A stretch of DNA of 64,000 nt from Diphasiastrum complanatum (lineage: Eukaryota; Streptophyta; Lycopodiopsida; Lycopodiales; Lycopodiaceae), in the NCBI GenBank assembly GCA_029204225.1, contig CM055110.1, positions 40,884,401 to 40,948,400 of the forward strand, given 5' to 3'. Positions 11,326-23,281 of this stretch are shown here, piece by piece (position 1 is the first letter of the stretch; each line of letters starts with the position of its first letter). The position numbers were made by a program, and so were the translations under genes. The notes under the pieces were generated by a model. That model was not told the DNA's origin and did not search any database. It saw only the letters and a program-made list of their open reading frames with translations.

Positions 11326-11462
11326 AAATGTTACTGTTTTCAAATGGGTCTTTAAGATCAAGCTTAAATAAGATGGTAGTGTGAACAATTATAAAACAAG
11401 ACTAGTTGCCAAGGGATATGCTCAATTCAAGGGGATTGACTATGATGAAACACTTGATTTTG
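11326..11462 (+). pseudogene. Copia reverse transcriptase scrap
   Basis: About 45 codons of the N-terminal part of copia reverse transcriptase (KWVFKIKL, stop, DGSVNNYKTRLVAKGYAQ, then GIDYDET). It lies only 230 bases after a primer-binding site, so gag, protease and integrase are missing: an internally deleted copy. One in-frame TAA is present at about 11368. Confidence 0.7.
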
Positions 11463-11677
11463 TCATAGTTTGTGGTGGTGATTTCATTAACTCACATGCT
11501 TCTAGTGATTTACTGCCTTTGTAGCATTTGTTAAAAAATGAGAATTTTCTTGGAACATGAAGTCGTACATCTATCTTCACCGACAATATCTCCAAAAAAA
11601 TGGGATTGAAGTCAAACTATGTCTATTCTTTTCACTTACTTGACCATAAATGAGACTCTATTTTGGCTAAATAACAA

Positions 11678-12458
11678 TCATTTAAAAGCATTGCAAGAAT
11701 CAATTTCATTTAGAATTGCAATAATCAATTTGTATTCAGAATTACAAGAATCAATTTCATCAGCGACAACATCTTGCAATTCATCTCCTCTTAGATGATT
11801 TTTATCATCACTCTCACTTTCAAAAATTATTTTATCATCCTGACTATTAGAATTTCTATTCTCAACATCTATGAAAGTGGGTGCTTCAAGTATGGTTTGA
11901 CGATTTATTATGTCTCTAGGTAGCTCAATCAATAAGTTAAAATGAAGGTTTTTCATTTCATTCTCAACATTTGCACCCTCAAATACTCGTCGTGAACGTG
12001 GTTCAACTTGAGCTACAAACCACCATATCTTGTTTAGTCGATCTGGTTGAAAAAACACCTGCAAAAATCATTATTTTAGAACATATCGAAAACTCAAATA
12101 CTGAAGTCACTTGCAATAAAATGAAAAACATTATAGCATATCCACTTGGATCCGATTTTACGGTTGCATTTGGCCCTCTACAAACTACCTTGAACCATTT
12201 CACATCAAATAAAAAATAGTGTCTACTTTCACCAAATGATACATCATAAATATTTTGTATAGTTCCTACGTATTCTATATCACCTGAGATGGGATTCAGA
12301 TCTCGCTCACTGCTTTGACTTTCTTGTTGGAAAGATGCTATTACACCACAATTGTGTGTGCGTCTCTTGTTATCAATCCTTTCAACACGAAAGTGAAAAC
12401 CAAAAGCCCATATAGCATTATACATTTTGCACTGCCACATGACAAACATGAATCTCAT
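11678..12458 (-). pseudogene. CACTA transposon protein, DUF4216 region
   Basis: 12458-12003 has NCGVIASF, a Ser-rich stretch, DIEYVGTIQNIYDVSF, then FDVKWFKV, the pattern of the DUF4216 domain of plant En/Spm-like proteins. 12064-11678 continues with QVFFQPD and WWFVAQVEPR, the usual end of that domain, and an acidic tail. The two pieces overlap in different frames, so an intron or frameshift lies near 12060. Downstream of the DUF4218 part on the same strand, as in intact CACTA genes. Confidence 0.7.
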
Positions 12459-12565
12459 AAATAATCACTGTGAATGAACATGGTATTTCAAAATGATTAA
12501 ACAAGAATGTTCTAATAATAAAGTATCTAAAGAATAATATTCCATTCGCATCCTCTTGCAAAGTC

Positions 12566-13690
12566 TCATTCTGCGTTTGATATTTTTTGTCCCTCTTTTG
12601 TTGCTTTTTGTAGTGTGTCATGCATCCACTCTATAGTGCATTGCTTGGGCAATGGCTCAAGATCATGTGAACTTGAGGCCATGTGTCTACCTCTATTCTG
12701 TCGTTGGCGCTTTCTAGACAAGTCCCTCTCTTTTTGTTTTTCTTCATATAGGTCTAACCATTTAGCCATAACTCCACAATTATAAAGCATGAATGTAGAA
12801 ATTTTTTCTCGTTGGAAGCGTGCCAACCTATGGATCTTTCCCATCCCTTGAGGTTTTTCACTAGTTACCTCTTCGGCTTCCTCATCACACCACAATAGTG
12901 GAGCAGATGGATGTAGTTGGTTCAAAATTTCAGTAACATAAAAGAGAGATTCATGTACTAACCATCCCTCTGACATGCTACCTTCAGGCCTTGTCTTTTA
13001 ACGCACAAAATTTTTTAAGATTTTCATGTACCTTTCCATAAAGAACATCCACCTAAAAAGTCACAAATGGTTAAAAATAACTGTTTTATTTAATGAGTTC
13101 ATGTATCAATTGATTTAGTTTAAATACACATGCAAAAGATAATTTATGCACTTATACCTAGTGTGCACTGGACCAGCAATAGAAACTTCTTCAACCAAGT
13201 GCTCCAATAAATGCACTTGTGAGTCAATGATGGAAGTCGGAAAATATCTCTCAAACATGCACACAATCTCCACCATATCCTCATGTCTCTTGCGAAGATC
13301 CAGCTCACGGATTTCTTTTGAACACATCCATCTACAACATATTCAATCCATTTTATGTCTATTTTAATTTCCAATCACTAATTACTAAATAGAAAAATGC
13401 ACCAAGTACATGTAAATACTTGACAATTATTGATAGTTTGTATATGGTCACAAATATCTTTTGACAAGCACCCAGGAATTGACAATGGATAGATGAATTG
13501 AATCATATTTAGCCAATCATGAGATTTGAGACCTTGCAACTTTCCATCCACTATGAATGATGACCGTAGAAAATAGGCAAAACCAGTTGGTGTTCTAATG
13601 TCATGAATAATGGAGCGCACATGGTTAAGTTCCTCCTTAGTGAATGCCCAAGGTACTTTTGGAGCATGATCTTCACCATCCTTTAGATAT
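12566..13690 (-). pseudogene. CACTA transposon protein, DUF4218 region
   Basis: 13690-13400 has VPWAFTKEELNHVRSIIHDI, TPTGFAYF and LQGLKSHDWLNMIQFIYP. 13327-13115 has LRKRHEDMVEIVCMFERYFP and VHLLEHLVEEV then GPVHTR. 13030-12970 has MERYMKILKNFVR, a TAA at 12998-13000, then KTRPEGSMSEGWL. Together these give the DUF4218 domain in order, as found after the TNP2 transposase in En/Spm elements. Introns separate some blocks. 12976-12566 ends with a basic stretch rich in Arg, Lys and Gln. The catalytic TNP2 domain itself is not recognisable. The stop and frame breaks make this a remnant. Confidence 0.8.
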
Positions 13691-13872
13691 TTTCGCGAAG
13701 GCAGGCATCGCAAAAATTTCGCGATGCCAGGTTGGGTAAGCGAGGGGGGGGGGGGGGGGGGGGGGTGGGGGGGGGGGGGGTGGGGGTGGACGAGGGGGAG
13801 CCAGGCATCACAAAAATTTCGCGCACGATGCTTGCGCGCGAAATTTTTGCGATGGCAGCCTTCGCGAAAATT
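13691..13872. mobile_element. Small inverted-repeat (MITE-like) insertion with G-run
   Basis: The left arm TTCGCGAAGGCAGGCATCGC plus AAAAATTTCGCG (about 13692-13723) matches the reverse complement of 13837-13870 with about two mismatches. A third partial copy of the arm lies at 13801-13823. The centre holds the G-tract. The insertion interrupts the N-terminal side of the DUF4218 coding region. I see no clear target-site duplication. Confidence 0.65.
13743..13798. repeat. Guanine-rich low-complexity tract
   Basis: Long G-runs broken by single T or A bases, in the loop of the inverted-repeat insertion. It could form a G-quadruplex. Exact run lengths in such tracts are often unreliable in assemblies. 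Confidence 0.9.
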
Positions 13873-14332
13873 TATACGTAAATGGTGTTCCATTTAATGG
13901 TAATGGTGATTGGAGTGGCCAACACAAATATCTACTTCTAATAAAAGTTTTTACTAATGGTTGCAAGCTAGGTGGAAGAGGAAGGTCAGACAAAGAACCT
14001 AGAATGTCTTTTGACACATCAACAGTGCATAGTAATTTGCAATTATCTTTCAAACTAGTCATAATACATCCAAGACGTGTTCTCTTTTTTAAAGGGGTGG
14101 TCAAGTTTGTGGAATCCACGTGGAGTATCGTGGAGGACTCATGTGCAACATCTAGGATAGGTGTGGTTAGGTGGTAAGAACGTTCTAGAGATTTGGAGAC
14201 ATGGATTGAATCACAAGGCATTGATGAACTAATTATATCATGAAACACACACACACAAACACATGCACGCACACACACACACCCACCCACACCGACCCTA
14301 AACACACATGAAGAGAAAAACAGAGAGAACAT
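13873..14332 (-). pseudogene. Possible N-terminal exon of the CACTA protein
   Basis: An open frame upstream of the inverted-repeat insertion, on the same strand as the DUF4218 block. It includes SKSLERSYHLTTPILDVAH, and RTRLGCIMTSLKDNCKL followed by a Pro/Leu-rich part. Its first residues come from a (CA)n tract (14247-14282) and are not credible coding. I do not recognise the rest. Its place between the transposase-associated domain and DUF4218 makes a transposon origin likely. Confidence 0.35.
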
Positions 14333-14537
14333 TATAGAGTGCTAATCAAAACTCCCGAACCACACGATTATATCCTACTCCAGAATGTCACCACATGCTC
14401 CCTCCCTACGGCGTTTGGGCTTTTTTGTAGAACTCATCTTCCAACAAAAAACATTTGAACCACGTCTTTAATGGAAGAAAACAAGGGCTACAAACCTTCC
14501 TAGAATCGGGAGTGTTGGTTACTTTTAGCTCTTTCAT

Positions 14538-14653
<116 letters not shown>

Positions 14654-14713
14654 ATGTGAATGAGTCTATTATGGGTGATTGAATATGGAAATCAAGATTA
14701 ACTACATCTAATC

Positions 14714-14875
14714 ATTCTATTTTGGATTTTTTCTTTTAGAAGCAAGTGAGAGATTAACTTTATGTAATCATTCTATTTGGATTTTTTCTTTTAGAAGCAA
14801 GTGAGAGATTAACTTCATCTAAATATTCTATTTGGATTTTTCCTTTTAAAAGCAAGTGAGAGATTAACTTCAAAG
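14714..14875. repeat. Three tandem copies of a 55-57 bp unit
   Basis: The unit ATTCTATTTGGATTTTTTC plus TTTTAGAAGCAAGTGAGAG plus ATTAACTT occurs three times in a row with few differences. It lies inside the CACTA remnant, between the (TC)n tract and the transposase-associated exon. Confidence 0.85.
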
Positions 14876-14891
14876 TATCGTAGCACTCATC

Positions 14892-15167
14892 CTATCGCTC
14901 AATATTTAGTGGCCAAACTATACTTGAAGTGTCATAAGGGTCAAAGATTAAAGCATTTCCAAAAAAACACTTTAAAAAGTTTATCTCTCGTACTGTTGGA
15001 TTCTCTGTATGCACTCCATTGGCCCAAATATGATCGTTGACAATCCTCCTTGTCCGAATCCTAAGGCCTTTGCATTGTGTGCATGTACATAGTATCCTCT
15101 CATCATATTCTGGTTGAAACTGGTCCAATAATCCAATTGCAAATTGCACAAATTCTTTCAGTGTCAT
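14892..15167 (-). pseudogene. CACTA transposase-associated domain exon
   Basis: 91 codons: KEFVQFAIGLLDQF, ILCTCTQCKGLR, IVNDHIWANGV. This is the transposase-associated domain (Cys-rich, then a V-x-x-H-x-x-x-x-G helix) found at the N-terminus of En/Spm proteins upstream of TNP2. It is on the same strand and in the expected order relative to the DUF4218 and DUF4216 blocks, so 15167-11678 is one decayed CACTA element. No CACTA-type terminal inverted repeats were found by eye. Confidence 0.65.
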
Positions 15168-15743
15168 TCAAGTGAAAATTGACAAATTCTAACATGTGAC
15201 AAAAATTGACAAAATAGTCTTTGTACATTTAGTACATTTTCAACCTTCATTTGTAATGGAGTGGTGTCTTGGCTTTCCAAAGAGCAATATACTATATCCA
15301 AAGAGCAAATCGGATTACATCACTATTACAAATAAAAAAATTATGACATAAATCAATATACATACATATGATGGATCAATAGGCAGTCTACGTCGACTGA
15401 TGGAAGAGCTTGAAGATGAACCAGTCAATAGTTGTTCATTGTACTTTAGTCTTGATTGCTCCTTTTTTTTGTGATAGAGCTCAATTCTTTTTTCTTTCTC
15501 TAAATCACGTGGAGGTACGATAATTTTCCTAGAATTCATAATTCCAATCAAATGTCATTGTAAGAATAAATTTGCAAGAAAAATTATACACTCATATTCA
15601 AATAACAAATAAACTGCAATTGATGTCAATATCAATAACAATATATACCTGCTGTTGCGATCATGAGATGAATCGCTATCTGATGATGATGACATCGTCG
15701 ATGACATATACACACTGTAGCCAGCTACTCTATACCACATCAT
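15168..15743 (-). other. Open frames upstream of the CACTA gene, uncertain
   Basis: Two short minus-strand open frames. 15551-15315 has DLEKEKRIELYHKKKEQSRL then a Ser run. 15743-15555 has a Ser-rich N-terminus. They could be first exons or a regulatory ORF of the CACTA element; no family is recognised. Confidence 0.25.
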
Positions 15744-17303
15744 AAGTAATCATTATGAGATCGTATGTTCTGAACAAATATAATAAAATTTGTTAAAGAC
15801 ATGCCAACAGATAATCCATGTATATTCTACTTATGCTTAATGAAATCTAATATTCTAGTAACATTGCTATCAAGAAAATTGCTTGGGTGGGGAACACATG
15901 ATGAGCAATTAAAATGAGGTTCATATTGACAAATGTTAGACATCAGTAGATAGTGCGTGCAGGCCTATCTCAACTAATTTAAAGACCACATAGCAGTCAA
16001 TGTTCGAAGCCCTTAGTTTAAACTCTTGTCTAAGATGAGTGATGATCTCAAGGTAAATCTCTTTGGATTGGCCTAGTGTGCCATGGTATCTCATGACGAG
16101 CAATATGCATTCGCCCTTTCTATCTATGGTTACTTTGTATGCAAAAAATCATATACTAGATAACACACCATTGATCAACATCTTTATTACAATGCTAAAT
16201 GATATTTCAACTAATTACTATGATTTCATATAAGGCTATATAGGTCACACACCAACAATTAAAAAGATTTATCATATAGGTCACATATCACTAAGGTCCT
16301 CAATATAACATAAATGCCTTTGATCATGAATCTAAATGACCCCATGCAACCATTTAAGAGGCCACATGACAAAAGCAAAAAAAAATTATTTGGCCATGTA
16401 ATTATGTCATCAAATTATATCAAATCTTGACACTTAGATTATTAATAGACTAAATGTTTTATGACATCACCGATTTGACATAATATTATGTCATAAAATC
16501 TTTAAAAACTTGTCAAATTACTTGTTTAATAATAATATGTACTATTTCTTATCTCATGATTTTGTCTTGTATGTCAAATCTTAAGAAAAATAAATTTTAT
16601 AACAATATAAAACTAGTTTTAACAATTAAATACTACCATAATGATCTTTGAATTGATTTTTTTACATTCCATCATATTAAAAAATCCTACAATGAAATAT
16701 TCTCATAAAGAGTTTCAAAAATTTCTTGAAAATCTAGATCTAGAGAGATAGGGTGCAGCTCCCATGCTATCTCAAGAAAATTTTGATCAAAATGGTTCAT
16801 AATTAGAAGGATTGAAACATTTCTGATATTGTACGGATTATCCTGCTCAGACACATGTGAAGGATATCAAAGTTCAGCTTTCTAGTTTTCTTCCATGTGT
16901 GAAACAAATCCAATGCTTGATAGCTAGCTTGAAAGCTATTTGAGTCTTGTTTGTGTTGCAATTGACTTCATATTGATTGGATTCCCCAATCAAAAGTTAT
17001 AGTCAATTGAATCAAGGTGGGTAGGGCACCCAACCTGGTCGGACACTCTCTTATGACTCTCTTATGCTCTCTTATTTATGACTCTCTTATGCTTGTTTGA
17101 TCAAAAATCTCACTTCTAGGTTTGCCAATCACACTTTCTTGAGATCTAGTTGTCAATGAGATCATAGCCACATTCTTTCATACAATTGGCTTGTATTTGA
17201 GTTATTTGTGGATTCTTGAAGTGTCTCACATGTGCCAAAGATAAAACCCAAACTTAGCCCATACTTCATCAATTGATGTGAGAATGATCTAGATGAAGAG
17301 AGA
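15744..17303. other. Spacer and probable copia leader
   Basis: No gene. 15744-16700 is AT-rich spacer. 16750-17303 has the feel of a copia leader (word CACATGTGAA, runs of CTCTTATG) before the gag start at 17457, but I see no LTR edge or primer-binding site in it. Confidence 0.4.
15950..16110 (+). repeat. Possible tRNA-derived SINE fragment
   Basis: GTTCGAAGCCC near 16002 matches the B-box of RNA polymerase III promoters (GTTCGANNCC). A looser A-box-like TAGATAGTGCGTGCAGG lies about 45 bases upstream. No terminal T- or A-run with target duplications was identified, so this stays a weak call. Confidence 0.25.
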
Positions 17304-17456
17304 TTGGAAAAGCTAGTGAGGTCCATATCTCACTTTGTTGCAAGATCTTGCATAGGAGTTGGTAGTACACCTTTCAATGATCCTATAGTGAGAGAGAAGA
17401 AACATTTTAGCCATTACAAGAAGTCTTCACTGTTACAAGGAGTCTTCACTATTACA

Positions 17457-18280
17457 TGGCATCTATGGGTTCCTACCTATCGAAATCTAGTGAAAGACTT
17501 TCTACCTCCAACTATTCTATTTGGAAGGTAAGAATGGAGTCAATCTTGATACTCCAAGATGTGATGGACATTGTACTTGGGATTGAGGAGGAGCCTCAAG
17601 TCCTTCAAGAAGTACAAAAGTACAAGAAGAGAGCTAAGATGGCTCTCCACCTTATCAAGATGAATGTCTCTAATGAGATTTTGAGAAAGATTGGTGATTG
17701 CAACTCGGACAAGCAAGCTTGGGATACTCTTAAAGCTATTTATGAAGCCAAGAATACCTCTAGGCTCCTTACTCTTAGAAATTAGATCTTCCAAAGTTCT
17801 CAAAAGAGTGATGAGAGTGCCACTAATCATGTGTTGAGAGTGAAAGATACTCATAAGGAGCTTGCTTGAATTGGAGGAACCATTGATCAAAGTGAGCTAG
17901 TCCAAGTCATACTCAATGGCTTAAGAGATGAGTATGAGAACCTTGTCCAATCCTATTCCATCAAGGAGGAGCTACCGACTTTGGAGGCTTTGCAACGAGT
18001 GCTAATGGCTAAAGAATCAAGGCATGAGAACAAGCTATTAAAGATGGACAAACTGTCACTCAATCATAATGGTAAAAACAAAGTTTTAATTTGCCAAGCA
18101 CGAAGAGAGGAGCAAAAATCAACACCAACACTTCTCTAAGGACAAAGCAAAAGACCAAGATGAAAAGGATGGTGATTTCTCTCAATATTCTACTTCAAGA
18201 AGAAAAAAAAATATGTTAAGCGTTTCTTTTGTGGCAAGAAAGGCCACTATGCCACCAATTGCAAGTGATGGAGAATGCCC
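17457..18280 (+). pseudogene. Copia gag relic (element C)
   Basis: Begins MASMGSYLSKSSERLSTSNY, then SIWKVRMESILILQDVMDI, and continues to DAWDTLKAIYEAKN (copia gag, UBN2-type), with a stop at about 17783 and in-frame continuation through ELVQVILNGL and EELPTLEALQ. A zinc knuckle remains near 18220-18270 in broken frames. It is clearly related to the gag of the young element at 28343-34500 and to 59620-60500. Confidence 0.85.
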
Positions 18281-18319
18281 CATGGCATCAAAATTCTCCT
18301 CTTCCACCTTCAAGATGGA

Positions 18320-20992
18320 TGACTCTTGGTATATTGATAGTGAAGCATCTTCACAAATGTGTAGCTCCAAGGATTCCTTTTCAACTATTATGCCTTATGG
18401 AGGAGTCAAGAATTTCATATATATTGCAAGTGATGAAGAGTGCAAAATTGAAGGAGTAGGGACTATTCCCTTGAAGCTTGCATCATCAAAAGTTCTATCT
18501 CCTCAAGAGATTCTTTTCATTCCCAAGATTACAAAGAATCTTATAAGTGTTGGCAAGTTACTTGATGGTGGCCTTGATGTCAATTTCCATATTGACAATT
18601 GTGTGATCAAGAAGGATGGTGAGATCCTTGCATGTCCAAGTCTTCAAAGGAGGATGATCACACAAGATGCACATTTCTTCTTTCTTTAAGGTTTATGGTG
18701 CATGACTATTTTCTATTATACAAAGCATATGTTGAGATGGACTTCTCATTGAAGATCAAAGTCATTCTTGATCTTGTTCATAGTGATCTGTGTGGACCAA
18801 TACAAACTAGGTCCATTAGTGGTTGTTACGATTTCATTACATTTATTGATGACTATAGTAGACATATCTGGATTTATTTCATAAGCAAGAAATTTGATGC
18901 TTTTGCCAAGTTTAGAGAGTTCAACGCTCTAGTTGAAAAAAAAATAGGTTGTTATATTAAGACCCTCAGATCAGATGGTGGCGCTGAGTATTTTTCAACA
19001 GAGTTTATAAATTTTTGCAAGGATCAGGGGATCAAGAGACAAACTACTGCACCCTATTCACCACAACAGAATGGAGTTGCAAAACGAAAAAATAGATCCA
19101 TTGTGAAGATGGCTAGGGCAATGCTTAAGAGCAAGGGTTTGTCAAATACTTTTTGGACAGAAGCATGCAACACAGCTACTCATATCTTGAATCGGTGTCC
19201 TACGAAGTCTGTGGAGGGTAAGACACCTTACGAAGCTTTTACTAGAAAGAAACCTATTGTTTCTCAGTTACGAGTATTTGGTTGTGCTGCTTACACTCAT
19301 GTGCCTGATGAAAAATGAAAGAAGCTAGATGCAAAAGCTGTTAAATGTATTTTACTTAAGAGCCAAGGCATACAAGATGTATGACACAAATGCACAAAAG
19401 ATCATGATTTTCAAAGATGCTACTTTTGATGAGATGAGTCAAAATGACCAAATAAAATTGACAATTGATTTCTTTGATGATAAAGCTAAAGTATAGGTGA
19501 AGAAAGAAGTTGGTGTCGATATGGAAGAGCCAATGGAAAAAGACAGGGTTAATAATGAGACTCCTAGGAGAGTGCCTAAGTGGTACTTGTCAGTAACAAG
19601 TGATGGGAGATACTCCTGAATCAAGTGAACAGGGAGAGCTTAGAAGATCAAGTAGAAATCGAAAACCTCCTGTAAGATTAGAGATGAATCTAGCCCTGAT
19701 GGGCTCTGTGCTCAAGCTCAAGAACCAAAAACTTTTGATGAAGCAAAGGAGCACAAGGAGTGGCGTGCAGCTATGGAAATAGAAATGGAAGCCATATCAA
19801 AAAATAGGACATGGAATTTGGTTGAGCTACCTGATGGTAAGAAGCCTATCACTTGCAAATAGATTTATAAGATCAAATATGGAGCAGATGGGCAACTCAA
19901 CAAGTACAAAGCACGGTTGGTTGCAAGAGGATTTGAGAAACAAGAAGGTATTGATTTTGAATAAACCTTCGCACCCGTAGCTAAGATGGTGACTATACGT
20001 TCTATCATTGCTATTTCTGCTTTCTATGGTTGGAAGATCCAGCAAATGGACGTTAAATTTGCTTTTCTTAATGGAGTGCTGGATGAAGAGGTGTACTTAG
20101 TACAACCTCAAGGATTTGTTGAGCCAGGAAGAGAGCATCTTGTTTGTAAGCTCAACAAAGCCATTTATGGATTTAGCAAGCACCACGGGCATGGTACTCT
20201 TGCATTGATGGACACTTCAATTGAAGGGGAATGGTAAAGAGTGATGTTGATCCTAATCTTTACATTCTAAGGCAAGATTCAGATATGGTGCTCATTGTCT
20301 TGTACGTGGATGATTTGATTATTACAGGAAGTAATGAGAGGTTAATTGATGAAATGAAATCAAATCTTTCCAATGCTTTTGACATGAGTGATCTAGGATT
20401 GATGCACTACTGTCTTGGCATTGAAGTATGGCAAAAGGAAGACATGGTCTTTTATACACAAAACAAATATGCACGAGACTTGCTTTATAAGTTCAATATG
20501 CAGGATTGTAAGCCTTTGAGTACACCTATGGATGTCAACATGAAGCTTACTGCATATGATGAATCTAAAAAAGTGGATACTTATTTATATAGATAGCTGG
20601 TGGGTAGTTTGATTTACTTGACACAGATGCGACCTAATATTTCTTATGCTATTGCTGTTGTTAGTCAATTTATGCAAGATCCTAGTCAAGCACATTGGAA
20701 GTCTGTTAAACGTATTCTCACACTAATTGGGCAGGTAATATTGATGACAGAAGATCTACCAGTGGTCATACATTCAGTTATGGTACAGCTGCAATTTCAT
20801 GGAGCCAAAAAGCAACCTACAGTAGCCTTATCATCAACGGAAGCTGAATATCGAGTACTCAGCAATGCTACACAAGAAGTGGTATGGTTACAAAGATTGC
20901 TTGTGGAGAGTATAATTGATGTCCTCCCTCAATTAGGTTGCAAAGGCCATAGACTTGTTAGCGTAAGGGACATTACACTTGGAATGTCATGA
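18320..20992 (+). pseudogene. Copia pol relic (element C): protease to RNase H
   Basis: Protease: WYIDSEASSQM near 18330, with the catalytic DSG changed to DSE. Integrase core 18750-19316: HSDLCGP, FIDDYSRHIW, RSDGGAEYF, SPQQNGVAKR, ending VFGCAAYTHVP. Linker RRSSRNRKPPVRLEM near 19640. Reverse transcriptase 19800-20600: YKARLVARGFEKQEGIDFE, a stop, MDVKFAFLNGVLDEE, and YVDDLIITGSN with the catalytic YVDD intact. 20600-20960 has VGSLIYLTQMRPNISYA and RNase H sequence LSSTEAEYRVLSNATQEVVW, with an internal deletion between the RILTLI and VALSSTEAEY segments. Several stops and frameshifts. It ends abruptly near 20995, where another copia family begins. Confidence 0.9.
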
Positions 20993-20999
20993 ACTTCAC

Positions 21000-23245
21000 A
21001 GCGCAATCCAAAGATATCCATAATTATGGAGAAAAACATAAGAGTTGGAATTTTAGATGGCAGCGAATACATCTCTAACGAGATGTCCGACTACATGGCT
21101 GAAAATGGTATTAGAATACAATTCACCACTTCCTATTCACCTCAACAGAACGTGATTGCAGAAAGGAAGAATCGAACTCTTCTCAACTCAGCCAGATCCA
21201 TGCTACATCAAGCACAACTACTTGCAAAGTTCTAGGTAGAAGCTACTGCCACAGCCTGTTATGTGCAGAACAGATTCAGCACCAAAGCCGTCAACAACAA
21301 GACTCCTTATGAAGTTTGGCATGGGCACAAGCCTAGTGTCTACCATTTAAAATTTGGTTGTATATGTTTTGTTCACATTCCTACACAACTTAGGAAGAAG
21401 CTGGATCATAGGACAAACAAATGTATTTTCACTGGCCATCTTGATGAATATAAAGCTTATAAAGTTTATGATCCATCCACCAATGTAGTATTTTTCTCTA
21501 GGGATGTGATATTTCAAGAGCATACATACTATGACTTCAAACAACCATCAATAAACGATGCTATGTCATTTCATCCTATTTTATGTAGGATGGATTCTTC
21601 CAACATTGATGTTCTTTCTAAAGAACCTGCAGCTACAACTACAGAAGCCGAGTAGCCGATAGTACCTATCATCAGACCAGACCAAGCTAGCTCAATCAGA
21701 TCTGAAAAAATTCAAGAAGAAACATCATCGCATCATGGTCAACCCAACGTCCGCAGATCCTCACAGACTCGGACAGTTCATGAGAGGTATGCAACTCAAT
21801 CATTCTGGACTTCATCAAAAGAACCAGAGAGCCTAGCCGAAGCAATTAGCTCCAAGGATGCTATGAAGTGACAAGAAGCTACGGAAAGCAAGTACAACTC
21901 ATTTTTTATGAATCAGACCTGGACACTAGTCGACTTCCCCACTCACAAGAGAGTTATCGACAACAAGTGGATCTTCAAGAAGAAGATCAACTCTGATGGT
22001 TCCATTGCAAAATGGAAAGCACGGCTGGTGCTGGTGGCTAAAGGATTCACTCAAGTCCAAGGAGTGGATTATCAAAAAATTTTCAGTCCTGTCATCAAGA
22101 TGCAGTCAATCAGGACTTTGATTGCGTTAGCAACAGCGAAAAATGCACCAAATGGATGTCAAAATATCATTTCTAAATGACAATGTCGAAGAGGAGCTGT
22201 ATACCTCCAATCGGAAAGATTTGAAGTCAAAGGCCAAGAGCACAAAGTGTTCAAGCTACACAAAGCAATCTACGATCTGAAACAGGCCGCAAGAGCATGG
22301 TTTGATAGAATCAACTCTTATCTCATTCAATTAGGATTTGCAAACAATTCAGTTGACTGTAATGTTTATTCAAAGCATATAGGCACCAATTTAGTTCACA
22401 TAGCTCTTTACGTAGATGATGCATTTATTCTGTCTAATGACACTTCTGCACACTACTAAGAGTGATCTGTCAAAGGAATTTGACATAACTGATTTAGGAG
22501 CTGTTCATTCTTTGCTAGGAATTCACATTACTAGCGATAGACTTCAGAAGAAGATCTATCTTAGCCAGCAGGCATATCTAAAAGGCATTTTAGAAAAGTT
22601 TCATATGTCTGATTGCAAACCAATTGATACCCTAATGGATCCAAGTATAGTATTGACTAAACCTTCTTGTGTTGAGACTAATAGTGAAGTACTCGACTTA
22701 GCGAAGTACTCTTATCATTCACTAATCGGATTTCTAATGTATGCAATGCTGTGTACTAGGTCAGATTTAGCATATACTGTTAGCACATTAAGTCAATTCA
22801 TGTCTAATCCTAGAATCTCTCATTGGAAAGCATTAAAGAGAGTGATGAGATATATTCAGGGAAGTTTATACCACATTTTATGTTATGATGAAAATGTTAT
22901 GGACCCACTCATCCTGCGAGGCTACTCCGACTTAGATTGGGGAGGAATAGTCTCTACCAGAAAATCTACCTCGAAGAAAGCGCAACTGATTTCTGCTTTC
23001 TTGAGTCCCACGAAATCGGTCCCCCTACCACCATTCTATGTGACAACTTGAGCTGTATTTCATTATCACTTAATCCCAGATTTCATGGCAAAACCAAGCA
23101 CATAGAAATCCAGTATCATTTCATTTGGAAGAAAGTTTTCTCAGGGCAAGTGATCCTTCAATACTGCTCCACAATAGAAATGGTCGCAGACATCTTCAGA
23201 AAGCGCTTCCCAAGATCAAGCACCAAAAATTCTTCAACAAGTTGA
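21000..23245 (+). pseudogene. Copia pol relic of a second family (element D)
   Basis: Starts inside integrase (LDGSEYISNEMSDYMAENGI, SYSPQQNVIAERKNRTL), without gag, protease or the first integrase Asp. It continues with the integrase tail to about 21655, reverse transcriptase from 21908 (NQTWTLVDFP, IDNKWIFKKKINSDG, a small duplication in ARLVLVAKGF), KAIYDLKQAARAWFDRINSY, and LYVDDAFILSND with YVDD intact. 22416-23051 covers the thumb and connection (FDITDLGAVHSLLGIHI, GYSDLDWGG), then the RNase H end at 22937-23245 (HGKTKHIEIQYHFI, MVADIFRKRF). At least five frame breaks or stops. Confidence 0.9.
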
Positions 23246-23281
23246 ACCTGACGAAGATACCAAGGCACCAACCATGACCTT

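Noticed and set aside
13378-13893. One minus-strand frame running through the G-tract as Pro/His repeats
   Set aside because: The frame is real CACTA coding only below 13690; the rest crosses the inverted-repeat insertion by chance.
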